A DNA stretch of 64,000 nucleotides, taken from Romboutsia lituseburensis. Lineage in GTDB: Bacteria; Bacillota; Clostridia; Peptostreptococcales; Peptostreptococcaceae. A model generated the notes under the pieces. The model did no database searches, was not told the DNA's origin, and saw only the letters and a program-made list of their open reading frames with translations. The translations under genes and the position numbers were made by a program. The stretch spans positions 2,852,001-2,916,000 of the forward strand of contig NZ_JANQBQ010000001.1 of NCBI RefSeq assembly GCF_024723825.1, in the 5' to 3' direction. Each line of letters opens with the position of its first letter. Within the stretch, counting starts at the first letter, position 1. Of this stretch, positions 44,509-52,635 are shown in pieces.

Positions 44509-45423
44509 TTAAATTAGATATGAGTTAGAGACATATCCATAACTAGTATTAAATTTTATTCTAGTCCACCCGGAATTTAAATGATAAATAACTTCTACTT
44601 TTTCACCTTTTTTTAGTTTTCCTATAATTTTTTCTGATTTAGATGGTTCACTTCTAATATTCAATACATCTGTATTACATTTCATGAATGTTGAATTTGA
44701 AGGAGTAGATACAGAGTTAGAAATATAATTTGTATTTACATAGGCATATCCGCCATTAAAATTAATTTTAGACCATCCATTGTTTAAATTCATTACAACA
44801 TTTACTTTATCTTTATATTTCAAGCTACCTAAGACAGGCTCAGTTGAAGATGGACCTTTTCTTATATTTAAAGAATTTACATTACATTGCATAGTTAAAT
44901 TAACCGTAACATCTTCTTTTATATTAGTTAAAAATTTAGAGCTAACATATCCATATCCGTTTGCATATTTTATTCTAGTCCATCCATTATATGTATGGTA
45001 TGAAACATAGACTCTATCTGTCTTATCTAACTTTCCTATTATGGAATCAGAAGTAGAAGGACCTTTTCTTATATTTAGGTTACCGATAGTACATTCCATA
45101 AGTTTTAAAGAATCATTAGATAAATCTTCACTTGGAGAAGAATTATTGTTAATCGATGCATTTTTTAAATAATTAGAAGCTACATATCCAGTTGAGTTAT
45201 TATACTTTACTAAAGTCCAGTGATTAGACGTCTCAAGTACTTCAACGATAGTTCCTTTTTTTAATGTTAATAGTATTGAATAACTTGTACTAGGGCCCGT
45301 TCTTAAATTAAGATTTTGTAAAGTCTGCGCTTGAACTGATTGAGCATTTACAGGCGCTATACTGGATAAAGTAAGTGCAAGTGCACCTAGTGATCCTATT
45401 GATAATTTTTTTTTCGTTTTCAT
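44509..45423 (-). CDS. secreted protein with four bacterial SH3 domains
   Basis: A 304-residue protein with a signal peptide (about 1-27, ending PVNAQS) and four SH3b domains, each opening with an LNLRTGPSTS- or LNIRKGPS-type motif (about 38, 116, 188 and 255) and closing with GYVSSKFL or a variant. No catalytic domain is attached. SH3b domains bind cell-wall peptides. GGGGG lies before the ATG. It follows the anti-sigma gene by 57 bases with no terminator between, so it probably belongs to the sigma operon, acting on or at the wall. Confidence 0.85.
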   Translation of the reverse strand: MKTKKKLSIGSLGALALTLSSIAPVNAQSVQAQTLQNLNLRTGPSTSYSILLTLKKGTIVEVLETSNHWTLVKYNNSTGYVASNYLKNASINNNSSPSEDLSNDSLKLMECTIGNLNIRKGPSTSDSIIGKLDKTDRVYVSYHTYNGWTRIKYANGYGYVSSKFLTNIKEDVTVNLTMQCNVNSLNIRKGPSSTEPVLGSLKYKDKVNVVMNLNNGWSKINFNGGYAYVNTNYISNSVSTPSNSTFMKCNTDVLNIRSEPSKSEKIIGKLKKGEKVEVIYHLNSGWTRIKFNTSYGYVSNSYLI

Positions 45424-45480
45424 TATAAATCCCCCATATTAAATTTTAGTCATTTGTATTTATTTGCTATTACTTTCTAT

Positions 45481-46641
45481 TTAATAATTTCTATTATTAT
45501 ATTTGTCATCATGGCCATAGTGGTTTCCGTTATTATATTTATCATGACCATAGTGATTTCCATTATTGTTATTAGGCCTATTGTGATGATTATCATTATA
45601 GTTAGGTTTGTTATGTCCAGGGGCATTTTCACTATTGCCTGGTCTACTATTATTAGAAGAATCATCGTTGCCACTAGTACTAGGCTTGTTACTAGAAAAA
45701 TCACCATTGTTATTATTAGAGTTATTACTACTAGAAGAATTATTACTGTTGCTTACGCTAGAGGTATCATTAACAGTGGTATTATCTTTAAGCCTTGATA
45801 AAGTGTTAGAATTTACATTTTTTATAGAACTATCAGTTGTTTTATTAGATTTTTTAATCTTATCTTTAAATTCTAAAATTTTAGTGTCTATATCTAATAC
45901 TGATTTGTTTTTATAGTCATCAACATCTATGGTTTTGTCAAAGGAGATTAAGTCCTCAATTAAGTTCATTTTACCAACACTTAGCCCTATTTTTTTAGCA
46001 GCATCTCTTTTAGAAATATCTTCATCGTAAGAATAAATAGCTCCCTCTATAGAATTTTTAGAAAAATGACTGTTTACAGAGTTCTTTAAATCATTCTCTA
46101 ATTCATTTCTGATTTCATAATCATTTGAAATAGATGCAATTGCTATAGCTGTCGATTTATTCTTAGATATATATTTTTCCTTTATAGCGTTATCAATAAT
46201 TTCATTTATAATACTAAACACGTTTTTGTGTTCAGATTTTATATCATTCAATAAAACTTGACCATCTTTATTTAATGCAGAAGCAGATACAACATTATTG
46301 AATCTGTTTATACTAAGTTCTACACTAGGGTTTATATCTACTGACACGTAAGCCACAGGTAATTTTATATATGTATAGCTCCCAATACCTAAAAATAATA
46401 TAGATAAACTACATGCAAATGCTAACCTATTTCGCACTAGATTTGACTTTATATTATCTTTTATTTTATTAAAGTAGTTTTTCTTAGAGGGAGTTGGATT
46501 AAATCCGGCCTTTTCTTTTACAGAAAATTTAATGCGATTTTGAATATTTTTATCTATTGGCATAGAAAAATCTTGATCTAATAGTAGTGAAACTTCTTCA
46601 AGATCTAAATCATCAAGTATTTTAAGTATATTGTCTTCCAA
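45481..46641 (-). CDS. RsgI-like anti-sigma factor with an Asn/His-rich tail
   Basis: A 386-residue membrane protein. The N-terminal 72 residues are cytoplasmic and would bind the sigma factor; a single helix follows (about 74-92). The extracytoplasmic part begins with VAYVSVDINPSVELSINRF, the signature of the RsgI middle domain. From about 285 the chain is Ser/Asn-rich and ends in a His/Asn/Gly/Tyr tail containing NGNHYGHD twice. RsgI proteins read wall or carbohydrate signals through their C-terminal parts. The start is TTG, directly after the sigma stop (TAATTG), with GGGGGG upstream. Confidence 0.82.
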   Translation of the reverse strand: MEDNILKILDDLDLEEVSLLLDQDFSMPIDKNIQNRIKFSVKEKAGFNPTPSKKNYFNKIKDNIKSNLVRNRLAFACSLSILFLGIGSYTYIKLPVAYVSVDINPSVELSINRFNNVVSASALNKDGQVLLNDIKSEHKNVFSIINEIIDNAIKEKYISKNKSTAIAIASISNDYEIRNELENDLKNSVNSHFSKNSIEGAIYSYDEDISKRDAAKKIGLSVGKMNLIEDLISFDKTIDVDDYKNKSVLDIDTKILEFKDKIKKSNKTTDSSIKNVNSNTLSRLKDNTTVNDTSSVSNSNNSSSSNNSNNNNGDFSSNKPSTSGNDDSSNNSRPGNSENAPGHNKPNYNDNHHNRPNNNNGNHYGHDKYNNGNHYGHDDKYNNRNY

Positions 46642-47202
46642 TTATAAAACCCCCCTTAAGATTTTTTTTAGTTTATCCATACATCTTGAAGACTTTTTAT
46701 CTATGGTATTAGCTTTAATACCTAATACTTTGGAAATATCTTTAGAGCTTTCCCTAAAGAAAAATTTCCTTATTATTATTTCACTATCAGGTTCCCCCAA
46801 AGACTTAATAGCATCAATTAATAATTTATTTCTTTCGTTATTAGAAACTGAATCAGATACTGAGTCAAATTCGTCGAAAGTATTTTCCTCAATAGATTCG
46901 AGTGGCATTTTCAAATCTATAGTTTTTTTATTTTTTCTATATAAATCAATAGATTTTCTTTTAGCTATGACAGCTAAAAGTGCTTTAATTGATCCTTTTT
47001 GTAAATCTATATTATCTTTATAATTAAAAACGTACAAAAATACATCACTAACGCATTCCTCTATATCCTCATTTGAAAGTACGTTAGATAATTGGTTATA
47101 TATTATTTTATATACAAGGCCCATATAATTTTCCATCATAGCTTCTAAGCCATCATTTGGGTTATTATGTAATAGCATTAATAAATTAGAATCTGAAACC
47201 AA
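46642..47202 (-). CDS. ECF-type RNA polymerase sigma factor
   Basis: A 186-residue sigma factor. Region 2 spans about 20-85 (MGLVYKIIYNQL, ECVSDVFLYVF, KALLAVIAKRKSIDLYRK); region 4 spans about 125-182 (ERNKLLIDAIKSLGEPDSE, SKDISKVLGIKANTIDKKSSR). Start is TTG with AAGGTG upstream, which is short-spaced. It abuts the RsgI-like anti-sigma gene. Pairing an ECF sigma with an RsgI-type anti-sigma, rather than the larger SigI, is known in clostridia. The promoter region holds a 13-bp inverted repeat just before the start codon. Confidence 0.88.
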   Translation of the reverse strand: MVSDSNLLMLLHNNPNDGLEAMMENYMGLVYKIIYNQLSNVLSNEDIEECVSDVFLYVFNYKDNIDLQKGSIKALLAVIAKRKSIDLYRKNKKTIDLKMPLESIEENTFDEFDSVSDSVSNNERNKLLIDAIKSLGEPDSEIIIRKFFFRESSKDISKVLGIKANTIDKKSSRCMDKLKKILRGVL

Positions 47203-47219
47203 GTTGCACCTTCTTTCTT

Positions 47220-47249
47220 AACGTATATATTGGTTACAATATATACGTT
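47220..47249. repeat. perfect 13-bp inverted repeat in the leader of the sigma-factor gene
   Basis: AACGTATATATTG (47220-47232), GTTA, CAATATATACGTT (47237-47249). It lies 17 bases before the sigma start codon and ends just before its ribosome site. It could be an operator or, in RNA, a hairpin that affects translation; there is no T-run after it, so it is not a normal terminator. Confidence 0.75.
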
Positions 47250-47392
47250 CGTTTTTAAAATACAAAAAATGACAAAAAATATGGGGAAAACAAGAAAATA
47301 TTAAAAAATATTTGAAAGTAATAGACAATACTAATTTAGATGAAAATGTTTATAAAAAAAACCGGTAATATATGTAAACTAAAATTTCGAAT

Positions 47393-47425
47393 AAAAAAAG
47401 AGGATTTATTAATCCTCTCTTTTTA
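47393..47425 (-). terminator. intrinsic terminator
   Basis: Stem AGAGGATT / AATCCTCT with a TATT loop; on the minus strand a T7 run follows. It ends the gene at 47444-48169. Confidence 0.8.
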
Positions 47426-47443
47426 TTCAAGTAAATAAGTATT

Positions 47444-48169
47444 TTAATCTCTATAATTATAAGAATTTATTAAATTATCTAATTTAAACTTAGGATATAT
47501 TGGTTTAGACTTCCAAACCGATTTAGTTAAAATATAATATTTATATTCATCAGTACCCTCTTTAAAATACTTATTTATTGATAGTTCTAGCATATCTTCT
47601 TTATTACTGAAATTCATATAATTTAGATATGAATCTTTTAAATTTGGATGTTCAATAGTTAAATTATAAAACTTTCTTTCAACTATTTTTAATTCATCAA
47701 TTAATTTTTGTGTTCTTAAGTCAATTTCTTCATTTATATAATTATAATCTCTAGAGCTATTAGTTAAGTCTGACATAATTTCATATTGTGTGTTTTTTAT
47801 AAGTCTGTTAAGCATAAAAGATAAGCAAAATAATTCTCCAAGCTCTTTTTCCTTTTCAAACTCACCATTTAATAGTAACCTTATAGATGATAAGTCTTTA
47901 GGTGAAAAAATTTTAAGCTGAGTACCTTTGCCAAAAACGATATGTAATGGGAATTTTAATTCATTAGATGTGACAGTTTTAGTTAATACTCCATCTTCAA
48001 CAATAAAAAATTCACTGTTTTGATAAATAGCAAAGTTTTTACCATAGTTATAGTAAAGTGTTTTTGTAGGTACTTCATTTCTAAAATCAAATTCTTTTAA
48101 ATTTTTATTACATTTTACAACTTCACCTTGTTCATTTATCGTTGGATAATAAAAACATTCAAATTTCAT
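47444..48169 (-). CDS. uncharacterised 241-residue protein
   Basis: A soluble protein without signal peptide or membrane helix. The first half looks beta-rich (KTLYYNYGKNFAIYQN, EFFIVEDGVLT), the second half helical and charged (EEIDLRTQKLIDELKIVERKF). There are cysteines only near the start and in the middle. I do not recognise a family. It is a single gene with its own terminator; the start has GGGG upstream. It lies behind the sigma operon in the same direction, but the terminator separates them. Confidence 0.65.
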   Translation of the reverse strand: MKFECFYYPTINEQGEVVKCNKNLKEFDFRNEVPTKTLYYNYGKNFAIYQNSEFFIVEDGVLTKTVTSNELKFPLHIVFGKGTQLKIFSPKDLSSIRLLLNGEFEKEKELGELFCLSFMLNRLIKNTQYEIMSDLTNSSRDYNYINEEIDLRTQKLIDELKIVERKFYNLTIEHPNLKDSYLNYMNFSNKEDMLELSINKYFKEGTDEYKYYILTKSVWKSKPIYPKFKLDNLINSYNYRD

Positions 48170-48333
48170 AATTAGCCCCCTATACCTATTTGAAATTTAT
48201 TCCATTACAATAATTATAGCTCTAAAAAACTCCTTTGTGACAATAAAATATAATATAAAAAAATAAGTAATTCATACGGAACTAAAGATAATGGTAATGT
48301 TATAATATTATTAAAATAATTTAAGGAGGTATT

Positions 48334-48777
48334 ATGAAAATTTTAATAGATGCAGATGGATGTCCTGTAGTAGATATAACGATAGATGTAGCAAAAATGT
48401 TTAATATAGACGTACTAATAATGTGTGATACATCACATGTATTTAATAAGCCAGGAATAGAAACAATTGTCTTATCTAAAGGGGCGGATTCGGTGGATTT
48501 CGCATTAGTAAATAAAGTCGTTAAAGGTGATATTATAGTAACACAGGATTATGGATTAGCAGCAATGGTTCTTTCGAAAGGAGGACATCCAATTAGCCAA
48601 AATGGAAAAATATACACTAATGAAAATATAGATCAATTATTATTTAACAGACATATATCTAAAAAAATAAGAAAATCTGGAGGTAAAATGAGAGGTCCTA
48701 AAAAAAGACAAAAAGAAGATGATATATTATTTGAAAAAAATTTAATACAATTATGTGAAAAACTTATAATTAATTAA
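48334..48777 (+). CDS. YaiI/YqxD family protein (DUF188)
   Basis: A 147-residue protein of the YaiI/YqxD family: starts with ILIDADGCPVVD, then SKGADSVDFALVN, VTQDYGLAAMVLSKGG and the final RKSGGKMRGPKKR. The aspartates in DADGCP, DSVD and TQDYGLA fit a PIN-like nuclease fold, but activity has not been settled for the family. AAGGAGG precedes the ATG. It stands alone. Confidence 0.9.
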   Translation: MKILIDADGCPVVDITIDVAKMFNIDVLIMCDTSHVFNKPGIETIVLSKGADSVDFALVNKVVKGDIIVTQDYGLAAMVLSKGGHPISQNGKIYTNENIDQLLFNRHISKKIRKSGGKMRGPKKRQKEDDILFEKNLIQLCEKLIIN

Positions 48778-49033
48778 TTTAGACGGTTTGAATCTTTTAT
48801 GTTTCATGTGTTACATATTATGAGAAACATTTAAAGGAAAAAGATTATATTTTAAGCAATGAATGATGTAGCTCTTCAAATGAAACTTAACCATAATGCA
48901 GTGGATTAAGAGAATGGATTTTTATAACTTAACTAGAAGTTAAAAAACTTGAATTTAGGTTAACTATTGCTCCATTGTTAAATGAGTATCTCTAAATTAT
49001 ACTAGAGTTATAATCTATAAAGGAGGTATTGCA
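48778..49033. other. intergenic region with an ATGTTTC/GAAACAT dyad
   Basis: After the YaiI gene, ATGTTTC and GAAACAT arms lie 18 bases apart (near 48799-48830). The rest is AT-rich with no believable open frame. The promoter of the XRE-TPR gene must be here but was not placed. Confidence 0.35.
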
Positions 49034-50146
49034 ATGGATAAACTAGAAGTAGGAAAAGTAATAAAGGTACTTAGAAGGGGAAATGAAATAACACAGGAAC
49101 AGCTAGCAAATTTTATAGGGGTATCAGTTGCAGCAGTTTCAAAATGGGAAAGTGGAACAACTTATCCAGATATAACAATATTACCAGTACTCGCAAGTTT
49201 TTTTGATGTTACCATAGATACATTAATGAACTATAGAATAGATTTGACAGATGAAGAGATAAATCAAATTGGGCAAGAATGTGAAATGCTTATAGTAGAA
49301 AATAAAATGGATGAAGGATTAGAATTGACTGAGAAATATTTAAAGAGATATCCTAATAATTGGAAACTAAAATACAGATTATCTAATATATATACACTAG
49401 TAATGGTAAAGATTCCAAAAAAAGAAAAACAGAATGAAATGATTAATAGGTACATAAACATTCTTGAAGAAATATCAAATAACACTACAAATATAGAATT
49501 GAAAGAATTATCATTAGTAAGTCTTAGTTCTGGCTATATGATGAATAATCAAGCAAATAAAGCAGAAGAGGTAATAAAAAAAATATATAAACCATCTTGT
49601 GATCCAGATGTAATCTTGCCGCTTATATATATGCAGCAAGATAAAGTAGAAGAAGCTAAAAAGTTAATGCAAGAAAACTTATATAAGTCATTAAAAGAAG
49701 CACTAGTATCTTCTATGAGTTTAAGTTCTATAAATTATAATTATAAAGACGGTATGGATGAAAAGTATGTAGATTTTGAAAAGGCTGAAAGATATATAAA
49801 ATTGAGTGATAGTATAAGAAAATTATTACCAGATCAAAGAAGTAATCATGATACATATATATATTTATATGATTTAGAGAGCAAACGTGGTCGATTAGAT
49901 AAAGCATTGGATTATTTAGAAGAGATGATAGACTCTATACGAGATATAAATTTAAACAAACATAATTTTATAAATGAACATTGGTGTTATGACAAAATTG
50001 AAGATAAAAGTATAGATATAAAATTAGATATATATGGTATGTTAATTACTGCTTTAAAAGAAAGAGAAAATTTATTTAAAGATAACAAAAGATTTGAAAA
50101 CATAATCAAAGAACTAGAAATATTAAAAGAAAAAAATCAAATTTAA
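49034..50146 (+). CDS. XRE regulator with a TPR-like C-terminal domain
   Basis: A 370-residue protein: XRE helix-turn-helix at 8-65 (TQEQLANFIGVSVAAVSKWESG), then about 300 residues of helical repeats (ELTEKYLKRYPNNWKLKYRLS and similar). Similar proteins regulate genes in response to peptides or to cell density in Firmicutes, though here no peptide gene is seen nearby. AAAGGAGG precedes the ATG. The next gene, a MutS-like membrane ATPase, starts 42 bases downstream, so both may be one operon. Confidence 0.85.
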   Translation: MDKLEVGKVIKVLRRGNEITQEQLANFIGVSVAAVSKWESGTTYPDITILPVLASFFDVTIDTLMNYRIDLTDEEINQIGQECEMLIVENKMDEGLELTEKYLKRYPNNWKLKYRLSNIYTLVMVKIPKKEKQNEMINRYINILEEISNNTTNIELKELSLVSLSSGYMMNNQANKAEEVIKKIYKPSCDPDVILPLIYMQQDKVEEAKKLMQENLYKSLKEALVSSMSLSSINYNYKDGMDEKYVDFEKAERYIKLSDSIRKLLPDQRSNHDTYIYLYDLESKRGRLDKALDYLEEMIDSIRDINLNKHNFINEHWCYDKIEDKSIDIKLDIYGMLITALKERENLFKDNKRFENIIKELEILKEKNQI

Positions 50147-50188
50147 ATAGAGCTAACATACAATTTAAATTTGATAAGGGAGTAAAAG

Positions 50189-51862
50189 ATGAAAGATATA
50201 ATAATGTTTTTATTAGGGGTTGCAGTTATTTTCTTGATAGCATTATCAGTAGCTATTTATGATAATATAAATAAATTAAAATATATTAAAAAGAAAATAA
50301 TAGAAGATTACGGTAAAGAAATTGATTTAAAAGAAGTTAATATAAAAATGAATAGTGTATCAAGCTATTTTAGAAATAAAAATGAAAAGAATATAATAGA
50401 TGATATAACTTGGAATGACCTTAATATGGACGATATTTTTAAAAAAATTAATAATACACAAAGTACTGCTGGATTAGAAATTTTATATAATATGCTTAGA
50501 AATCCTTTATATAATCAACAAGATTTAGATAAGAGAAATAATGTTATAGAGTATTTTAGAAAAAATGAAGCTAAAAGAAAAGAAGTACAATATATACTTG
50601 GAAAATTAGGAATTAGTGATGATTTATATACAACAAATTGCCTATATAATGAAATTGATATTAGTGGCAATAAGTTACTTAAATATAGATTATTAGCTAT
50701 AGCACCTATAATAAGTTTATGTTTAATATTTATTAGTGGATACTTTATAATTTTATTTGCATTATCTATAATTTTCAATATATATATTAGTCAAAATAAT
50801 AAAAAATATCATTATAATACAGAAGGATTTACATATGTAGTATCAGTAGTAAAAGCAGCTAATAAAATAAAAAGCCTAAAAATAGATGAGATTGAAAAAA
50901 ATTTATATAACATAGATAGTGATTTAGAAGAAGTTAAAAACATACGAAAGAAATATATAAAACAAGATGCTAATAGTGCAATAGCTGATGTAAATGTGTT
51001 TAGTGAATATACAAAAATGATATTTCTTACAGATTTAATAACTTATGAAAAAGTAAAAAATACTATAGTTAGAAAAAGTAAAAATTTAAAATTAGTATAT
51101 GAGTTTGTAGGTATTATAGATGCATTAATTGGAGTGGCGTCATTTAGAGATAGCTTAAAATATTATTCATTACCACAACTTATAAAAAGTAATAAAAAAG
51201 AAGATAATTTATTAGAATTTACAGAAATATATCATCCGTTAATTTTAAATCCAGTAACTAATAGTGGAAGTTTTTATAATAGTATTTTATTGACAGGATC
51301 AAATGCATCAGGAAAATCTACATTTATAAAAGCAGTAGCAATAAATGCTATATTAGCTCAAACAATATATACATGTTGTGCAAAAGATTATAAATCCTTA
51401 TATTTTAATGTATGCACTTCAATGGCTTTAAAAGATGATATATTTAGTAATGAAAGTTATTATATAGTTGAAATAAAATCATTAAAACGAATAATAGATA
51501 ATATAAATGATAATACACCTTGTTTATGTTTTGTAGATGAAATTTTAAGAGGAACAAACACTGTAGAAAGAGTGGCATCTTCTTGTGAAGTATTAAAATA
51601 TTTAGGTGACAGAAATTGTATATGCTTTGCAGCAACTCATGACATAGAGCTTACACATTTATTAAATGAAAATTTTGAAAACTATCACTTTGAAGAAATT
51701 ATAACTGATAAAGATATAAAATTTGATTATAAACTTTATAAAGGTAGAGCTCAAACGAGAAATGCTATAAAGTTACTTGAATTTATGAAATATGATGATT
51801 CAATAGTTTTAAATGCAGATAAAAGAGCTAAGTTATTTTTAGAAACAGGAAAATGGGCATAA
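50189..51862 (+). CDS. membrane-anchored MutS-family ATPase
   Basis: A 557-residue protein. A membrane helix lies at about 4-22, a second hydrophobic hairpin at about 170-205, and the C-terminal half holds the MutS ATPase: Walker A TGSNASGKST (about 370-379), CFVDEILRGTN Walker B and FAATHDIEL. The clamp and lever helices are reduced and there is no mismatch-recognition domain. Such membrane MutS-like proteins are common in Firmicutes and Bacteroidetes but their job is not known; mismatch repair is unlikely. GGGAG precedes the ATG. It follows the XRE-TPR gene closely. Confidence 0.85.
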   Translation: MKDIIMFLLGVAVIFLIALSVAIYDNINKLKYIKKKIIEDYGKEIDLKEVNIKMNSVSSYFRNKNEKNIIDDITWNDLNMDDIFKKINNTQSTAGLEILYNMLRNPLYNQQDLDKRNNVIEYFRKNEAKRKEVQYILGKLGISDDLYTTNCLYNEIDISGNKLLKYRLLAIAPIISLCLIFISGYFIILFALSIIFNIYISQNNKKYHYNTEGFTYVVSVVKAANKIKSLKIDEIEKNLYNIDSDLEEVKNIRKKYIKQDANSAIADVNVFSEYTKMIFLTDLITYEKVKNTIVRKSKNLKLVYEFVGIIDALIGVASFRDSLKYYSLPQLIKSNKKEDNLLEFTEIYHPLILNPVTNSGSFYNSILLTGSNASGKSTFIKAVAINAILAQTIYTCCAKDYKSLYFNVCTSMALKDDIFSNESYYIVEIKSLKRIIDNINDNTPCLCFVDEILRGTNTVERVASSCEVLKYLGDRNCICFAATHDIELTHLLNENFENYHFEEIITDKDIKFDYKLYKGRAQTRNAIKLLEFMKYDDSIVLNADKRAKLFLETGKWA

Positions 51863-51877
51863 ATATAATTTTAAAAA

Positions 51878-51918
51878 TAAAAAACTATATGAAATTAAAT
51901 TTTCCTATAGTTTTTTTA
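51878..51918 (+). terminator. intrinsic terminator
   Basis: Stem AAAAACTATA.GAAA and near-complement with T7, one bulge. Confidence 0.75.
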
Positions 51919-51981
51919 TGTTTAAATACTATTTAACTTGTCAAAACTTATAATAAGAAAGAATTAAATAGGGGGGCAAGT

Positions 51982-52161
51982 ATGATAGTTTTAAGTAGAG
52001 AAAGTATAATAGAAGGTTTAATAGAATTAAGAGAAAAACAAGATATTGAAAATAAACTAATTATTAATAATATAAAAGATATAATAAATAATCCAGAAAT
52101 TAATGATTTAGATAAATTAAAACTTATAAACAATGAAATGGGAAAAGTTGTTTTAGGTTAA
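51982..52161 (+). CDS. small uncharacterised 59-residue protein
   Basis: An open frame with ATG behind GGGGGG at proper distance. The product is charged and helical (VLSRESIIEGLIELREKQ, then LDKLKLINNEMGK), with no cysteine, signal or membrane helix. No family recognised. It lies alone between the MutS-like and NhaC genes. The ribosome site and amphipathic pattern support it as a real gene. Confidence 0.55.
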   Translation: MIVLSRESIIEGLIELREKQDIENKLIINNIKDIINNPEINDLDKLKLINNEMGKVVLG

Positions 52162-52404
52162 AAAAGATATTAACATAATACAAATAAAAACTAATAAAAT
52201 TTTCTGAAAAATGTTAATAAGTAGATATATATGTTAACAATTCTGAAAATAATTTTATTGAGATAATAATGATTATAGAGCATGAATAACATAAAAATAT
52301 AATAAATAAAATATTAAAAATAATAAAATTAATTATAAAAATTAAAAAATAATAAGTAGTGTAGAATATGGTTAAAAAATTAAAGCTATATTCTTTTTTT
52401 ATTG

Positions 52405-52538
52405 ATAACTATAGTCCAAAGGGGTTAGAGAATAAAAAAAATGATGAAAAATGTTTTCCACTATAGTTATGTTGACTTGTGGATATAAAAGCAAATATTC
52501 TAGAAGTTTAAAATAAAAAATACTAATAGTTATCCACA
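52405..52538. promoter_or_regulatory. regulatory-looking region before nhaC: inverted repeat, two DnaA-box-like sites, promoter
   Basis: ATAACTATAGT (52405-52415) is repeated inverted at 52460-52470. Next come TTGACT (52472-52477), 18 bases and TATTCT (52496-52501), a possible promoter. TGTGGATAT (52478-52486, one mismatch to the DnaA box on the other strand) lies in its spacer, and a perfect TTATCCACA is at 52530-52538. The remaining part of the 470-base gap (52162-52404) is AT-rich and shows nothing clear. Confidence 0.4.
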
Positions 52539-52635
52539 AATAAAAATAAAATAGCATAAATAAAGAGGAATATAAATAATAGTATAGAATTAAGATAGAA
52601 TTAAATTATAAAAGTATATGTAAATGGGGGAGAGT

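Noticed and set aside
45454-45798. A plus-strand gene rich in Ile/Val opposite the anti-sigma tail
   Set aside because: It is the antisense of the Asn/His-rich codons, has no ribosome site and has extreme composition.
52405-52538. A replication origin
   Set aside because: Only two DnaA-like boxes are present and no dnaA, dnaN, recF or gyr genes are adjacent.
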